Assembly: GCA_002418205.1 (NCBI GenBank)
Contig: DIDP01000001.1
Coordinates: 1 to 55,520, forward strand
Length of the DNA stretch: 55,520 nt
Reading direction: 5' to 3'
DNA from: Anaerolineales bacterium UBA5797
GTDB taxonomy: Bacteria > Chloroflexota > Anaerolineae > Anaerolineales > Villigracilaceae
The notes under the pieces were generated by a model. That model made no database searches. It had not been told where the DNA came from and was given only the letters and a program-made list of their open reading frames with translations. This document shows positions 49,130 to 55,520 of this stretch, in pieces (within the stretch, counting starts at the first letter, position 1; each line of letters opens with the position of its first letter). Position numbers and translations under genes: made by a program.

Positions 49130-49810
49130 ATGACTCTCGACATTCCGCGCGTCAAAGCCCTGTGTTTCGATGTGGACGGCACGTTAAGCGACACGGACGA
49201 TCTGTACGTAAACAAGGTATCCCGCTTCTTTCCGCGATTTCTGTTCAAGGATCCCATCCATGCCGCCCGGCGGTTCGTGATGTGGGTCGAGGCGCCGGGG
49301 AACGCCCTGCTCGGTTTGACCGATACGATCGGTCTGGACGACGAAATCGTTGCGCTCGTGGAATGGATCACGCGACATCAAAAGAGATCGTCCAAAGAGT
49401 TCTGGCTCGTCCCCGGCGTGGATGAAATGCTGAAACAACTCAAGGGGCATTACCCAATGTCCATTGTCAGCGCGCGAGACGAGAAGGGGACGATGCGCTT
49501 CCTTGAAAGGTTCGATCTGGTCAAATACTTCGATGTCATTGTCACCGGGCAAACCGCAAAGTACACCAAGCCCTATCCCGACCCGATCCTATTTGCCGCG
49601 GAGAAGATGGGAGTAAAACCGGAGGAGTGCCTGATGATCGGAGATACCACTGTGGACATGCGCGCGGGCAAATCTGCCGGGGCGCAGACGGTGGGGGTAC
49701 TGTGCGGCTTTGGCGAAGAACCGGAGTTGCGCAAGTTCGGAGCAAATCTGATCCTGAAAAGTACCGGCGAACTCCCCGCCATATTCGAAGGAAAAACCCC
49801 GAGGTCCTAG
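49130..49810 (+). CDS. HAD family hydrolase (phosphoglycolate phosphatase-like)
   Basis: 226-residue haloacid dehalogenase-type phosphatase. Motif I LCFDVDGTLSDT, motif II SIVSARDEKG, motif III Lys in YTKPYPDP and motif IV MIGDTTVDMRAGK are all present, with a helical cap between motifs I and II. A phosphoglycolate or similar small phosphoester is the likely substrate; the exact one is unknown. It ends inside a bidirectional terminator. Confidence 0.88.
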   Translation: MTLDIPRVKALCFDVDGTLSDTDDLYVNKVSRFFPRFLFKDPIHAARRFVMWVEAPGNALLGLTDTIGLDDEIVALVEWITRHQKRSSKEFWLVPGVDEMLKQLKGHYPMSIVSARDEKGTMRFLERFDLVKYFDVIVTGQTAKYTKPYPDPILFAAEKMGVKPEECLMIGDTTVDMRAGKSAGAQTVGVLCGFGEEPELRKFGANLILKSTGELPAIFEGKTPRS

Positions 49811-49822
49811 CTTCGGGGTTTT
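49793..49822. terminator. Bidirectional terminator overlapping the HAD stop codon
   Basis: Stem AAAACCCCGA / TCGGGGTTTT with the stop codon in the loop. It serves both the HAD gene and the convergent lipase gene that ends at 49829. Confidence 0.8.
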
Positions 49823-49828
49823 ATGTGC

Positions 49829-50734
49829 TCAATCTTTCTCTCTTGGATTCCTCTTCTCGGCGACCATATCCAATTTCCTTCTATATTCCTTGATGGCGTG
49901 GTCTCCAACCAGAGGACCGAACAACCTGAACAACGCCGCCAGAAAGAGGAGCAGCCGTCCCAGGATCGGGACGCTGCGCCGGATGACATCCGGATTGCGT
50001 TCCAAAAAACGCACATCGCCGATGTGAGTGTACCCCATCAGGTTCAACGGCACGACCGTGACAACATCCGTTGTGTTCACGACGCGATAGACCGGGGATT
50101 TAAGACTCTTGTCGTATTGATCGTTGCCAACGCGCGGACTCCCGAACGTGTAACATGCCGCGATCCGATCCTTGAACCTGGTATCCCTGCCCAGATTCTG
50201 CGTGGCGACAGTGGCAAGCGCCCCACCCAGGGAATGTCCCGTGATGTAAATGGGCAGGTCTTTCAGGCGCACCAGACTTTTTGCTATGGATTCAGCCACA
50301 CTTTCATATCCTGTATTGAAACCGGTATGCACCCTGCCCTCAATGGTGGAAACTTTGACAGCCCTTATGTCAGTCTTTACATCCTGGGTCTTTTTTACCT
50401 CGGTTCCCCGAAATGCGAGGACAAGGAACTCACCGTTCGATGCCAGGAATGCCTGGGTATCTGTTTCTTTGGAATCAAAGGTATTCAACAGTTTGAAACC
50501 TCCGCCCTTGAGCTTTGCCACCAATAATTTCTCCGCCTGTCCCTTCTCCTCGAACATGTCATAGGCGATCTGCGACATGGAGGCAAGGATCCATGCCATG
50601 CGGTCGGAATACGCGGCGCGGAAAATCGGGGGAGAGAGCAGCCGGTTCTTGTCCTTGAAATAGTCCCTTGCGCCGATGATATCCACCGGTTGTTTTGCAG
50701 ATGTCTTTCGCTTCCCGGTTTTTTCTTCTGCCAT
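49829..50734 (-). CDS. Class 3 lipase family protein
   Basis: 301-residue serine hydrolase of the Lipase_3 family. The nucleophile is in YITGHSLGGALATVA, followed by the Asp in TTDVVTVVP and His in MGYTHIGDVRF. A basic N-terminus (KTGKRKTSAKQP) and a hydrophobic C-terminal stretch (GRLLLFLAALFRLFG) suggest peripheral membrane contact; no signal peptide. GAGGAGAG precedes the ATG. Substrate unknown. Confidence 0.88.
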   Translation of the reverse strand: MAEEKTGKRKTSAKQPVDIIGARDYFKDKNRLLSPPIFRAAYSDRMAWILASMSQIAYDMFEEKGQAEKLLVAKLKGGGFKLLNTFDSKETDTQAFLASNGEFLVLAFRGTEVKKTQDVKTDIRAVKVSTIEGRVHTGFNTGYESVAESIAKSLVRLKDLPIYITGHSLGGALATVATQNLGRDTRFKDRIAACYTFGSPRVGNDQYDKSLKSPVYRVVNTTDVVTVVPLNLMGYTHIGDVRFLERNPDVIRRSVPILGRLLLFLAALFRLFGPLVGDHAIKEYRRKLDMVAEKRNPREKD

Positions 50735-50789
50735 TTCAACTCTCCTCTAAATTCGGATGAAATTACTATACAAAAAATCTAGATTAAAG

Positions 50790-51395
50790 TCAATCGTTAA
50801 TCGTGGATTTGAAGCGGATCGCCAGGATCTCGCTCCAAGCCAACACCGCCAGCAGGAATATATAAAAGAATATCCCCTTGAGCCAGAACGTGGGAAGGGC
50901 GAGGGCAACTGTGAACCAGGTATAGAGCGATAAATCCCTCCAGCGCTCATCCGTGCGGAACGTGAAGCCGAGCAGGAGCATGGCGGGCATCAGTGTCAAG
51001 CCCAATGACACAAAGGACAGGTCGTGTAAAATTCCATGCCAGGTGGCGGGCGTGGATCGAATGGTTGGGTCGGTGGTAAAAGCCAGGCCCGCGAGCGCCA
51101 GTCCGGCGAGGGACAAGACGAAGGTCGCGACTCGAGTCAGACCGGACGGAGGCAGGCTGAGGCGGAGTCCCGAAGCGAAGAGCGTCATCGCGAATCCGCT
51201 GAAGAGGAATGTCAGGGTCATGATCCAACCGTGGTCCCCTAATGCGAGTCCGCTGGGCCAGTCGAAGGTGGGTGCATCGACCGGATGCCAGCCGAGCGAA
51301 CGGAGAAAATCGTATTTGAGAAACGTCAACAATGTGATGACAAGAGCAAACAGAATGGGACCCAGCAGCCCGCTGAACAGCGCGGCTTTTTTCAA
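50790..51395 (-). CDS. DUF998 membrane protein
   Basis: 201-residue membrane protein with six or so helices, matching DUF998 (FLRSLGWHPVDAPTFDWPSG; DPTIRSTPATWHGILHDLSF). Function unknown. The start is TTG at 51395, overlapping the stop of the upstream GNAT gene by 4 bp, so it is translated by coupling. Confidence 0.75.
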   Translation of the reverse strand: MKKAALFSGLLGPILFALVITLLTFLKYDFLRSLGWHPVDAPTFDWPSGLALGDHGWIMTLTFLFSGFAMTLFASGLRLSLPPSGLTRVATFVLSLAGLALAGLAFTTDPTIRSTPATWHGILHDLSFVSLGLTLMPAMLLLGFTFRTDERWRDLSLYTWFTVALALPTFWLKGIFFYIFLLAVLAWSEILAIRFKSTIND

Positions 51396-51865
51396 TCGAG
51401 GTCCTTGGTCATGTTCAAACTCTTGACCTGATAACCGATCTTTTCGTACAGACCCTTGGCAACCGCGTTATGCGCAAAGACGTGCAAGCCAATGGATTTG
51501 AGCCCCAACTCGCGCGCTTTCTCCTCGATCGCCAGCATGGCTTGTTTTCCATAGCCTTTGCCGCGAAAGGACACATCCATCTCAATGTCATAGATGAAGC
51601 CCGTCGGACGCGGTGATTCCGTCTGGGCATTCAGCCAGATGATCCCCACCCGCTGGTTCGTTTCCACATCTTCGACATGAAAAAGATATTGGTTCTTCGT
51701 ATTGACACCCTCGGGCAAAAGACGTTCGAAAGCCTTGCGGGATCTTTCAAGCGCGTCCTCCCCGGACCAGTAGCCTGCCTCTACATTATCAGCCGCATAC
51801 CCCGGGATGGTTTTTTCCAGGTACGCTTCGAATTCACTTTCCAACATGGGAGCAAGACGGATCAT
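51392..51865 (-). CDS. GNAT family N-acetyltransferase
   Basis: 157-residue acetyltransferase. The acetyl-CoA loop is VSFRGKGYGKQAMLAIEEKA and the C-terminal motif AVAKGLYEKIGYQVKSLNM. Residues before (TGFIYDIEMDV) form the central strand. Acceptor unknown. AGGAAA precedes the ATG. It is coupled to the DUF998 gene downstream. Confidence 0.85.
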   Translation of the reverse strand: MIRLAPMLESEFEAYLEKTIPGYAADNVEAGYWSGEDALERSRKAFERLLPEGVNTKNQYLFHVEDVETNQRVGIIWLNAQTESPRPTGFIYDIEMDVSFRGKGYGKQAMLAIEEKARELGLKSIGLHVFAHNAVAKGLYEKIGYQVKSLNMTKDLD

Positions 51866-51891
51866 CGCTTTTCCTTTATACGAGATTTTTA

Positions 51892-52245
51892 CTATCTGGA
51901 AAGATACAACAGTATCAATCCGAACAATCCTGGCAAAGCCTGCAAATACAAAATGGAACGCTTTGCCGTGAGTCCACCAAAGACGCCGGCGGCGATCACA
52001 CAGATCAAAAAGAAAACCTTGATTGCAAAATCGCCGGTGACCAGTCCCCAGGTCAAGCCAGCCGCGAGGAAACCGTTATAGAGTCCCTGGTTTGCGGCAA
52101 GGGATTTGGAAGCTTTCGAATATTCCGGGGTCATATTGAAGGTCCTGCGACCGAACGGACGGTCCCACAGGAACATTTCGAGGACCAGAAAACCAAGATG
52201 CAAAAGGGCAACGACTGCCAGGATGAGATTCGATAAAATAGCCAT
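51892..52245 (-). CDS. DUF1304 membrane protein
   Basis: 117-residue membrane protein with four helices. VALLHLGFLVLEMFLWDRPF and KSLAANQGLYNGFLAAGLTW are characteristic of DUF1304 (YqjF-like), function unknown. The ATG at 52245 has GGAAGGTG upstream and lies 2 bp after the stop of the MFS gene, so the two form an operon. Confidence 0.85.
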   Translation of the reverse strand: MAILSNLILAVVALLHLGFLVLEMFLWDRPFGRRTFNMTPEYSKASKSLAANQGLYNGFLAAGLTWGLVTGDFAIKVFFLICVIAAGVFGGLTAKRSILYLQALPGLFGLILLYLSR

Positions 52246-52247
52246 GG

Positions 52248-53585
52248 TCACCTTCCATCCGTTTTGGGTATGGCGCGCGGCGCGAAAAACCACAACGCCA
52301 GCAGGATCAACCCGCCAGCCATGAACGGCACAGGCGCTCCAAGCCATTGAAAGAGCGAGCCGTAAAACAGCGGCGCGATGGCATTCGCCGCGCTATACAT
52401 GGAGGCGGATATTCCCAACATGCCGCCGACTTCGCTTTGATCGGAGGATTGAGTGATGAGACTGTTCACCGCCGGATGTAAAACGCCGCCGCCCAACGCG
52501 GCCGGGAAACTTGCCACCACCAGCCAGAGAATCCCGAACCAGCTTTTGTTTATTTCCTCCGGAAGATCCACCCTGATATTTTGTGTGGAAAGGTTCAGGT
52601 CGCTCTGTCCCGCGAGACCCTCCAATACCTTCGTCCGGTCATACCACGGCACAGGGACGCGCGGCGTAAGCGAGGTGCCGATCAACCCGATGGCGAGTGT
52701 GGACACACCCATGATGACCAGCCAGCGATCCCCTTTGAGGCGCGACCAGCGACCGATCAAGCCAGCCTGCACAACGATGATGAAGATGCCCGCCAGCGCA
52801 AACAGACCGGATGTATCGGTGGCGCTCATGCCCAGCCGCGTGAGCGTGAACAGCGAGAAGAGCTGTTCGTAACCGCCGAATGCGATCTGATAGAAAAACA
52901 TGATCAGCAACAGAAAACCAATCGTTGGACGCCCCAGGGCTTCGATCAACCTCCCGAACGAGAATGGGGATTTGAGTGATCTGATGGAGGGCGAGTCATT
53001 GCGATGCGTCTCATGGAACCAGAAGGTCGTCAGCAGAATGGATATCAGCGAGAAAAACGCCGCGGTCAGGGCAACAACTTTGTAGTCCCCGCGTGAAGCG
53101 AGCAGGACGGCATAGGCGATCATGGGACCGGCGACAAATCCCGCGCCGAACGCCGCGCCGATGAGTCCAAGTCCCTGCGTGCGCGTTTTTTCGTTGGTGG
53201 TATCCGCAATCGCCGCCTGGGCAGTGGATATGTTCGCGCCGGAGATGCCATCAATGATGCGCGAGATGAATAACAGGGTTAGTGTGTTTGCAAAACCAAG
53301 CAGGACAAACCCCGCCATTGTCCCGATCTGGCTGAGGATGAGGATCGGCTTGCGGCCAAAGCGGTCGGACAATCGTCCCAACACCGGCGCGCCGAGGAAC
53401 TGCATCATGGGATAGGTGGCTTGCAGGATCCCAATAACGATGGGTGTGGCGCTGAAGCGCGCCGCGAAATATGGCAGGATCGGGATGATGATGGAAAGCC
53501 CAAGCAGATCAACGAACACGATGACGATGATGGGCAGGACGCGTTTGAAGTCGAGTTTTTCGGAGGGTTGTTCGGGAGTGGTCAT
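52248..53585 (-). CDS. MFS transporter, tetracycline-efflux-like
   Basis: 445-residue, 12-span major facilitator. The loop 2-3 motif GRLSDRFGRKPILIL and the antiporter motif (GLGLIGAAFGAGFVAGPMIA) place it with the Tet(A)-like drug:H+ antiporters, but the substrate is not predictable. An insert of about 50 residues (TKVLEGLAGQSDLNLSTQNI) lies between helices eight and nine. A TATAAT box seven bases before the ATG indicates a leaderless mRNA. Divergent from the enoyl-CoA hydratase gene. Confidence 0.88.
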   Translation of the reverse strand: MTTPEQPSEKLDFKRVLPIIVIVFVDLLGLSIIIPILPYFAARFSATPIVIGILQATYPMMQFLGAPVLGRLSDRFGRKPILILSQIGTMAGFVLLGFANTLTLLFISRIIDGISGANISTAQAAIADTTNEKTRTQGLGLIGAAFGAGFVAGPMIAYAVLLASRGDYKVVALTAAFFSLISILLTTFWFHETHRNDSPSIRSLKSPFSFGRLIEALGRPTIGFLLLIMFFYQIAFGGYEQLFSLFTLTRLGMSATDTSGLFALAGIFIIVVQAGLIGRWSRLKGDRWLVIMGVSTLAIGLIGTSLTPRVPVPWYDRTKVLEGLAGQSDLNLSTQNIRVDLPEEINKSWFGILWLVVASFPAALGGGVLHPAVNSLITQSSDQSEVGGMLGISASMYSAANAIAPLFYGSLFQWLGAPVPFMAGGLILLALWFFAPRAIPKTDGR

Positions 53586-53592
53586 CCGCCCG

Positions 53593-53598
53593 ATTATA
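53593..53598 (-). promoter_or_regulatory. -10 box of leaderless promoter for MFS gene
   Basis: TATAAT on the minus strand, seven bases before the ATG at 53585. Confidence 0.55.
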
Positions 53599-53617
53599 CA
53601 GCATGGCTTTTCTCACG

Positions 53618-53623
53618 TATAAT
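53618..53623 (+). promoter_or_regulatory. -10 box for enoyl-CoA hydratase gene (leadered)
   Basis: TATAAT 15 bases before the ATG at 53639, leaving room for the AAAGGAGG ribosome site. This contrasts with the leaderless promoter on the other strand only 20 bp away. Confidence 0.45.
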
Positions 53624-53638
53624 TCGAAAGGAGGCAAC

Positions 53639-54412
53639 ATGACTTATACATCCATACTTGTCGAAACCCGCGGACGCGTTGGCTTGATCACATTGAACCG
53701 TCCGCAGGCGATGAACGCCCTCAACAACCAGCTGATGCGCGAGGTGATGGATGCGCTCGAGATTTTCGATAAAGACGACAGTATCGGCGCAATGGTCATT
53801 ACAGGGAATGAAAAAGCCTTCGCCGCAGGCGCGGACATCAAGGAGATGCTGGGGAGGTCTGCCCAGGAAATGATGGCGGGGGACCTTGTCGGTGTGTTCG
53901 ACAGGATCCGTTCGATCGGGAAACCGGTCATTGCCGCGGTATCAGGCTGGGCGTTGGGAGGCGGATGCGAGATCGCCCTGTCCTGCGACATGATCGTCGC
54001 CTCGGACTCAGCCAAATTTGGTCAGCCGGAGATCACCATCGGCGTCATCCCGGGGGCGGGCGGCACACAGCGACTCGTCCGCGCGGTGGGCAAAGCCCTT
54101 GCCATGGAAATGATCCTCAACAACCGGACTTTATCCGCGCAGGAAGCTTTGCAATACGGGCTTGTGAATCGCGTCGTCCCCGTGAACGACCATTTGAACG
54201 AAGCGTTGAAACTGGCGGAAGAGATCGCGTCACGCGCCCCGCTGGCTGTGCGCGCCGCCAAGAAGATGATCGACCATTCGTACGAATCCTTCCTCGCCCA
54301 GGGACTTGCCGAAGAGAAGAAGGTTTTCTATAACCTGTTCAACACGGAGGATCAAAAGGAAGGGATGCAGGCATTCGTCGAAAAACGAAAGCCTGAATGG
54401 AAGGGCAGGTAA
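53639..54412 (+). CDS. Enoyl-CoA hydratase
   Basis: 257-residue crotonase-fold enzyme that hydrates trans-2-enoyl-CoA in fatty-acid breakdown. The oxyanion-hole motifs are FAAGADIKEM and GWALGGGCEIALSCDM; the two catalytic glutamates are in GGCEIA and GQPEITIGVIPGAGG. The start at 53639 has AAAGGAGG upstream. It shares one base with the start of the AAC(3)-like gene. Confidence 0.93.
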   Translation: MTYTSILVETRGRVGLITLNRPQAMNALNNQLMREVMDALEIFDKDDSIGAMVITGNEKAFAAGADIKEMLGRSAQEMMAGDLVGVFDRIRSIGKPVIAAVSGWALGGGCEIALSCDMIVASDSAKFGQPEITIGVIPGAGGTQRLVRAVGKALAMEMILNNRTLSAQEALQYGLVNRVVPVNDHLNEALKLAEEIASRAPLAVRAAKKMIDHSYESFLAQGLAEEKKVFYNLFNTEDQKEGMQAFVEKRKPEWKGR

Positions 54413-55191
54413 TGTTGGATTTCGCCGAACTCAAAGCTGCCTTCGATGCGCTCGAACTGCAGGTGCATCCGGTCATCGCGCACGCCTCGCTCAAACCGTT
54501 CGGGTACATTCCAAACGGCGCGGACACAGTGGTCCGCGCCATGCTGGTTTCGTTCAAAAGCGTGGTGATGCCCGCGTTTACCTATCGAACCATGATCACG
54601 CCGGAAGTGGGTCCGCCCAATAACGGGATCACCTACGGCGCGAAAAAAGACCTCAACAAGATGGCTCAGCCCTTCACACCCGATATGCCCGCGGACAAAA
54701 TGATGGGCATGGTCCCGGAAGCGCTGCGCAATCAACCCTCCGCCATGCGGACGCCGCATCCCATTCTCTCCTTCGCTGGAATCCGTGCGGAAAAATATCT
54801 TGCAACCCAAACTTTATATGAACCCTTCGCCCCCATCGGTGGGCTGGGGGAAGATGATGGCTGGGTGGTGCTCGTCAATGTGGGGCATGATGTCAATACC
54901 AGTATTCATTATGGCGAGAAACTCGCCGGGCGGAAGCAGTTCCTGCGCTGGGCGATCGTCGGCGACCGCGTGATCGAATGCCCCAACTTCCCCGGCGACT
55001 CATCCGGCTTCACTGCCATCGATGAATACATCCAACCTGATACCCGCCGCGTGGAAATCGATAGCGGATTTATACAGGCAGTCCCATTGAAAAGATTGTT
55101 CGATGCGGTCGGAGAGATGATCAAGAAGAACCCGTTTGCGCTGCTCTGTCAGCGGACGGATTGCGAGAGGTGTAACGCGGTGAGGGGATGA
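54412..55191 (+). CDS. AAC(3)-family N-acetyltransferase-like protein
   Basis: 259-residue protein of the aminoglycoside 3-N-acetyltransferase/YokD fold. VIAHASLKPFGYIPNGADTV, LVSFKSVVMPAFTY and NVGHDVNTSIHYGEKLAGRK follow the family layout. True acceptor unknown; many chromosomal members do not modify antibiotics. The C-terminus has a Cys cluster (LLCQRTDCERC) that could bind a metal. The ATG at 54412 overlaps the hydratase stop (TAATG). Confidence 0.8.
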   Translation: MLDFAELKAAFDALELQVHPVIAHASLKPFGYIPNGADTVVRAMLVSFKSVVMPAFTYRTMITPEVGPPNNGITYGAKKDLNKMAQPFTPDMPADKMMGMVPEALRNQPSAMRTPHPILSFAGIRAEKYLATQTLYEPFAPIGGLGEDDGWVVLVNVGHDVNTSIHYGEKLAGRKQFLRWAIVGDRVIECPNFPGDSSGFTAIDEYIQPDTRRVEIDSGFIQAVPLKRLFDAVGEMIKKNPFALLCQRTDCERCNAVRG

Positions 55192-55221
55192 GAACAAGCA
55201 GACTTCCATCTTCATAAGTTC

Positions 55222-55520
55222 ATGAAAAGTATGATGGGAAATAAAAATTTTCTTGCAGGCTTTCTATGTTTTGCATTATTTCTATTGTTCTATGGTCTGA
55301 CAGCGCGATCAGATCTGCGCTATACAGATGAAGTCGCGGTTTTTTCAACAGGCATATCCTGGATAACAGAGGGGGATCTTAGGATCGATGAACTGCAATG
55401 GATTCAAGATGTGGTCAATATCGGCGAGAGAGGTCGTGATGGACATCTGTACTCGAAATATTTCCCGGGCAACGTATTTGCCTCAGCGCTAATATATAAA
55501 TTAGCCGAAAAGCAGGATGA
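55222..55520 (+). CDS. Start of a membrane protein, possibly glycosyltransferase-like
   Basis: Open from the ATG at 55222 to the window end (99 codons seen). One membrane helix near the start (FLAGFLCFALFLLFYGL) is followed by a predicted outside loop (SDLRYTDEVAVFSTGISWIT; GRDGHLYSKYFPGNVFASAL). The pattern resembles the first part of large multi-span GT39/PMT-like membrane proteins, but the rest is missing. No ribosome site is evident. The composition looks more AT-rich than the genes before it. Confidence 0.55.
   Translation, partial: MKSMMGNKNFLAGFLCFALFLLFYGLTARSDLRYTDEVAVFSTGISWITEGDLRIDELQWIQDVVNIGERGRDGHLYSKYFPGNVFASALIYKLAEKQD

Noticed and set aside
52248..53585. Tetracycline resistance gene
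   Set aside because: Only general MFS drug/proton antiporter motifs are visible; substrate cannot be assigned.
54412..55191. Aminoglycoside resistance gene
   Set aside because: The AAC(3)-like fold is present, but chromosomal homologues often have other acceptors, and nothing here shows resistance.
1..55520. tRNA, rRNA, insertion sequence or prophage genes
   Set aside because: None was recognised by eye on either strand; short tRNA genes could be missed without a covariance search.

Overview
The window is an ordinary-density bacterial chromosome segment (moderately GC-rich by eye) with about 60 protein genes on both strands. No rRNA, tRNA, insertion sequence, prophage or CRISPR array was recognised, and no gene-free stretch exceeds about 300 bases. 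The gene content suggests an uncultured member of the Chloroflexota, probably class Anaerolineae. The reasons are several secreted proteins or lipoproteins with Thr/Pro-rich linkers, an NBR1-Ig-like secreted protein, a PucC-type MFS protein, multidomain GAF/PAS kinases and abundant short palindromic repeats. This assignment is an inference from gene types, not from a marker-gene comparison.

Layout. 1-3192: secreted M23 peptidase (partial) and two lipoproteins. 3336-9296: surE, a deazaflavin-type nitroreductase, an aldo/keto reductase, a zinc-ribbon protein, a class III nucleotide cyclase with TolB-like and TPR domains, an alkyltransferase-like DNA repair protein and a hydrolase. 9302-10946: a small block (MOSC, SelW-like protein, MerR regulator) lying between two imperfect copies of the holA 3' end. 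10891-19769: holA, small membrane proteins, a PucC-type transporter with its HTH neighbour, the nadK-zinc finger-recN operon, and a Cas4-like nuclease split over two membrane-anchored proteins. 19923-25129: thioesterase, M42 peptidase, a peroxiredoxin-like gene with an in-frame UGA (candidate selenoprotein), an LLM oxidoreductase, GNAT and MazG-like proteins, endonuclease III. 25126-30533: nucleotidyltransferase, recF, GNAT, def, a cNMP-binding membrane protein, a redoxin. 30610-36998: flippase-like membrane protein, response regulator, FAD oxidoreductase with a phosphodiesterase, NBR1-Ig protein, a frameshifted GNAT gene. 37229-39794: an ssb-DUF3467-translin-membrane protein-DNPH1 operon. 39972-49032: signalling cluster (two proteins with degenerate receivers, a SulP transporter with a cNMP domain, asparaginase, degenerate MBL protein, GAF/PAS kinase). 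49130-55520: HAD, lipase, DUF998, GNAT, DUF1304, MFS, enoyl-CoA hydratase, AAC(3)-like protein and the start of a membrane protein.

How parts may work together. The class III cyclase (6234) could feed cyclic nucleotide to the two proteins here with intact-looking cNMP pockets (28299 and 42778). DNA repair and replication genes (holA, recN, recF, ssb, nth, an ATL protein) are scattered among housekeeping genes. The most notable observations are the UGA-containing UxxC peroxiredoxin with a SECIS-like hairpin; the split membrane Cas4-like nuclease; eleven genes whose -10 box sits 6-8 nt before the start codon, implying leaderless mRNAs; and several families of palindromic repeats that abut gene ends and supply stop codons and C-terminal residues.
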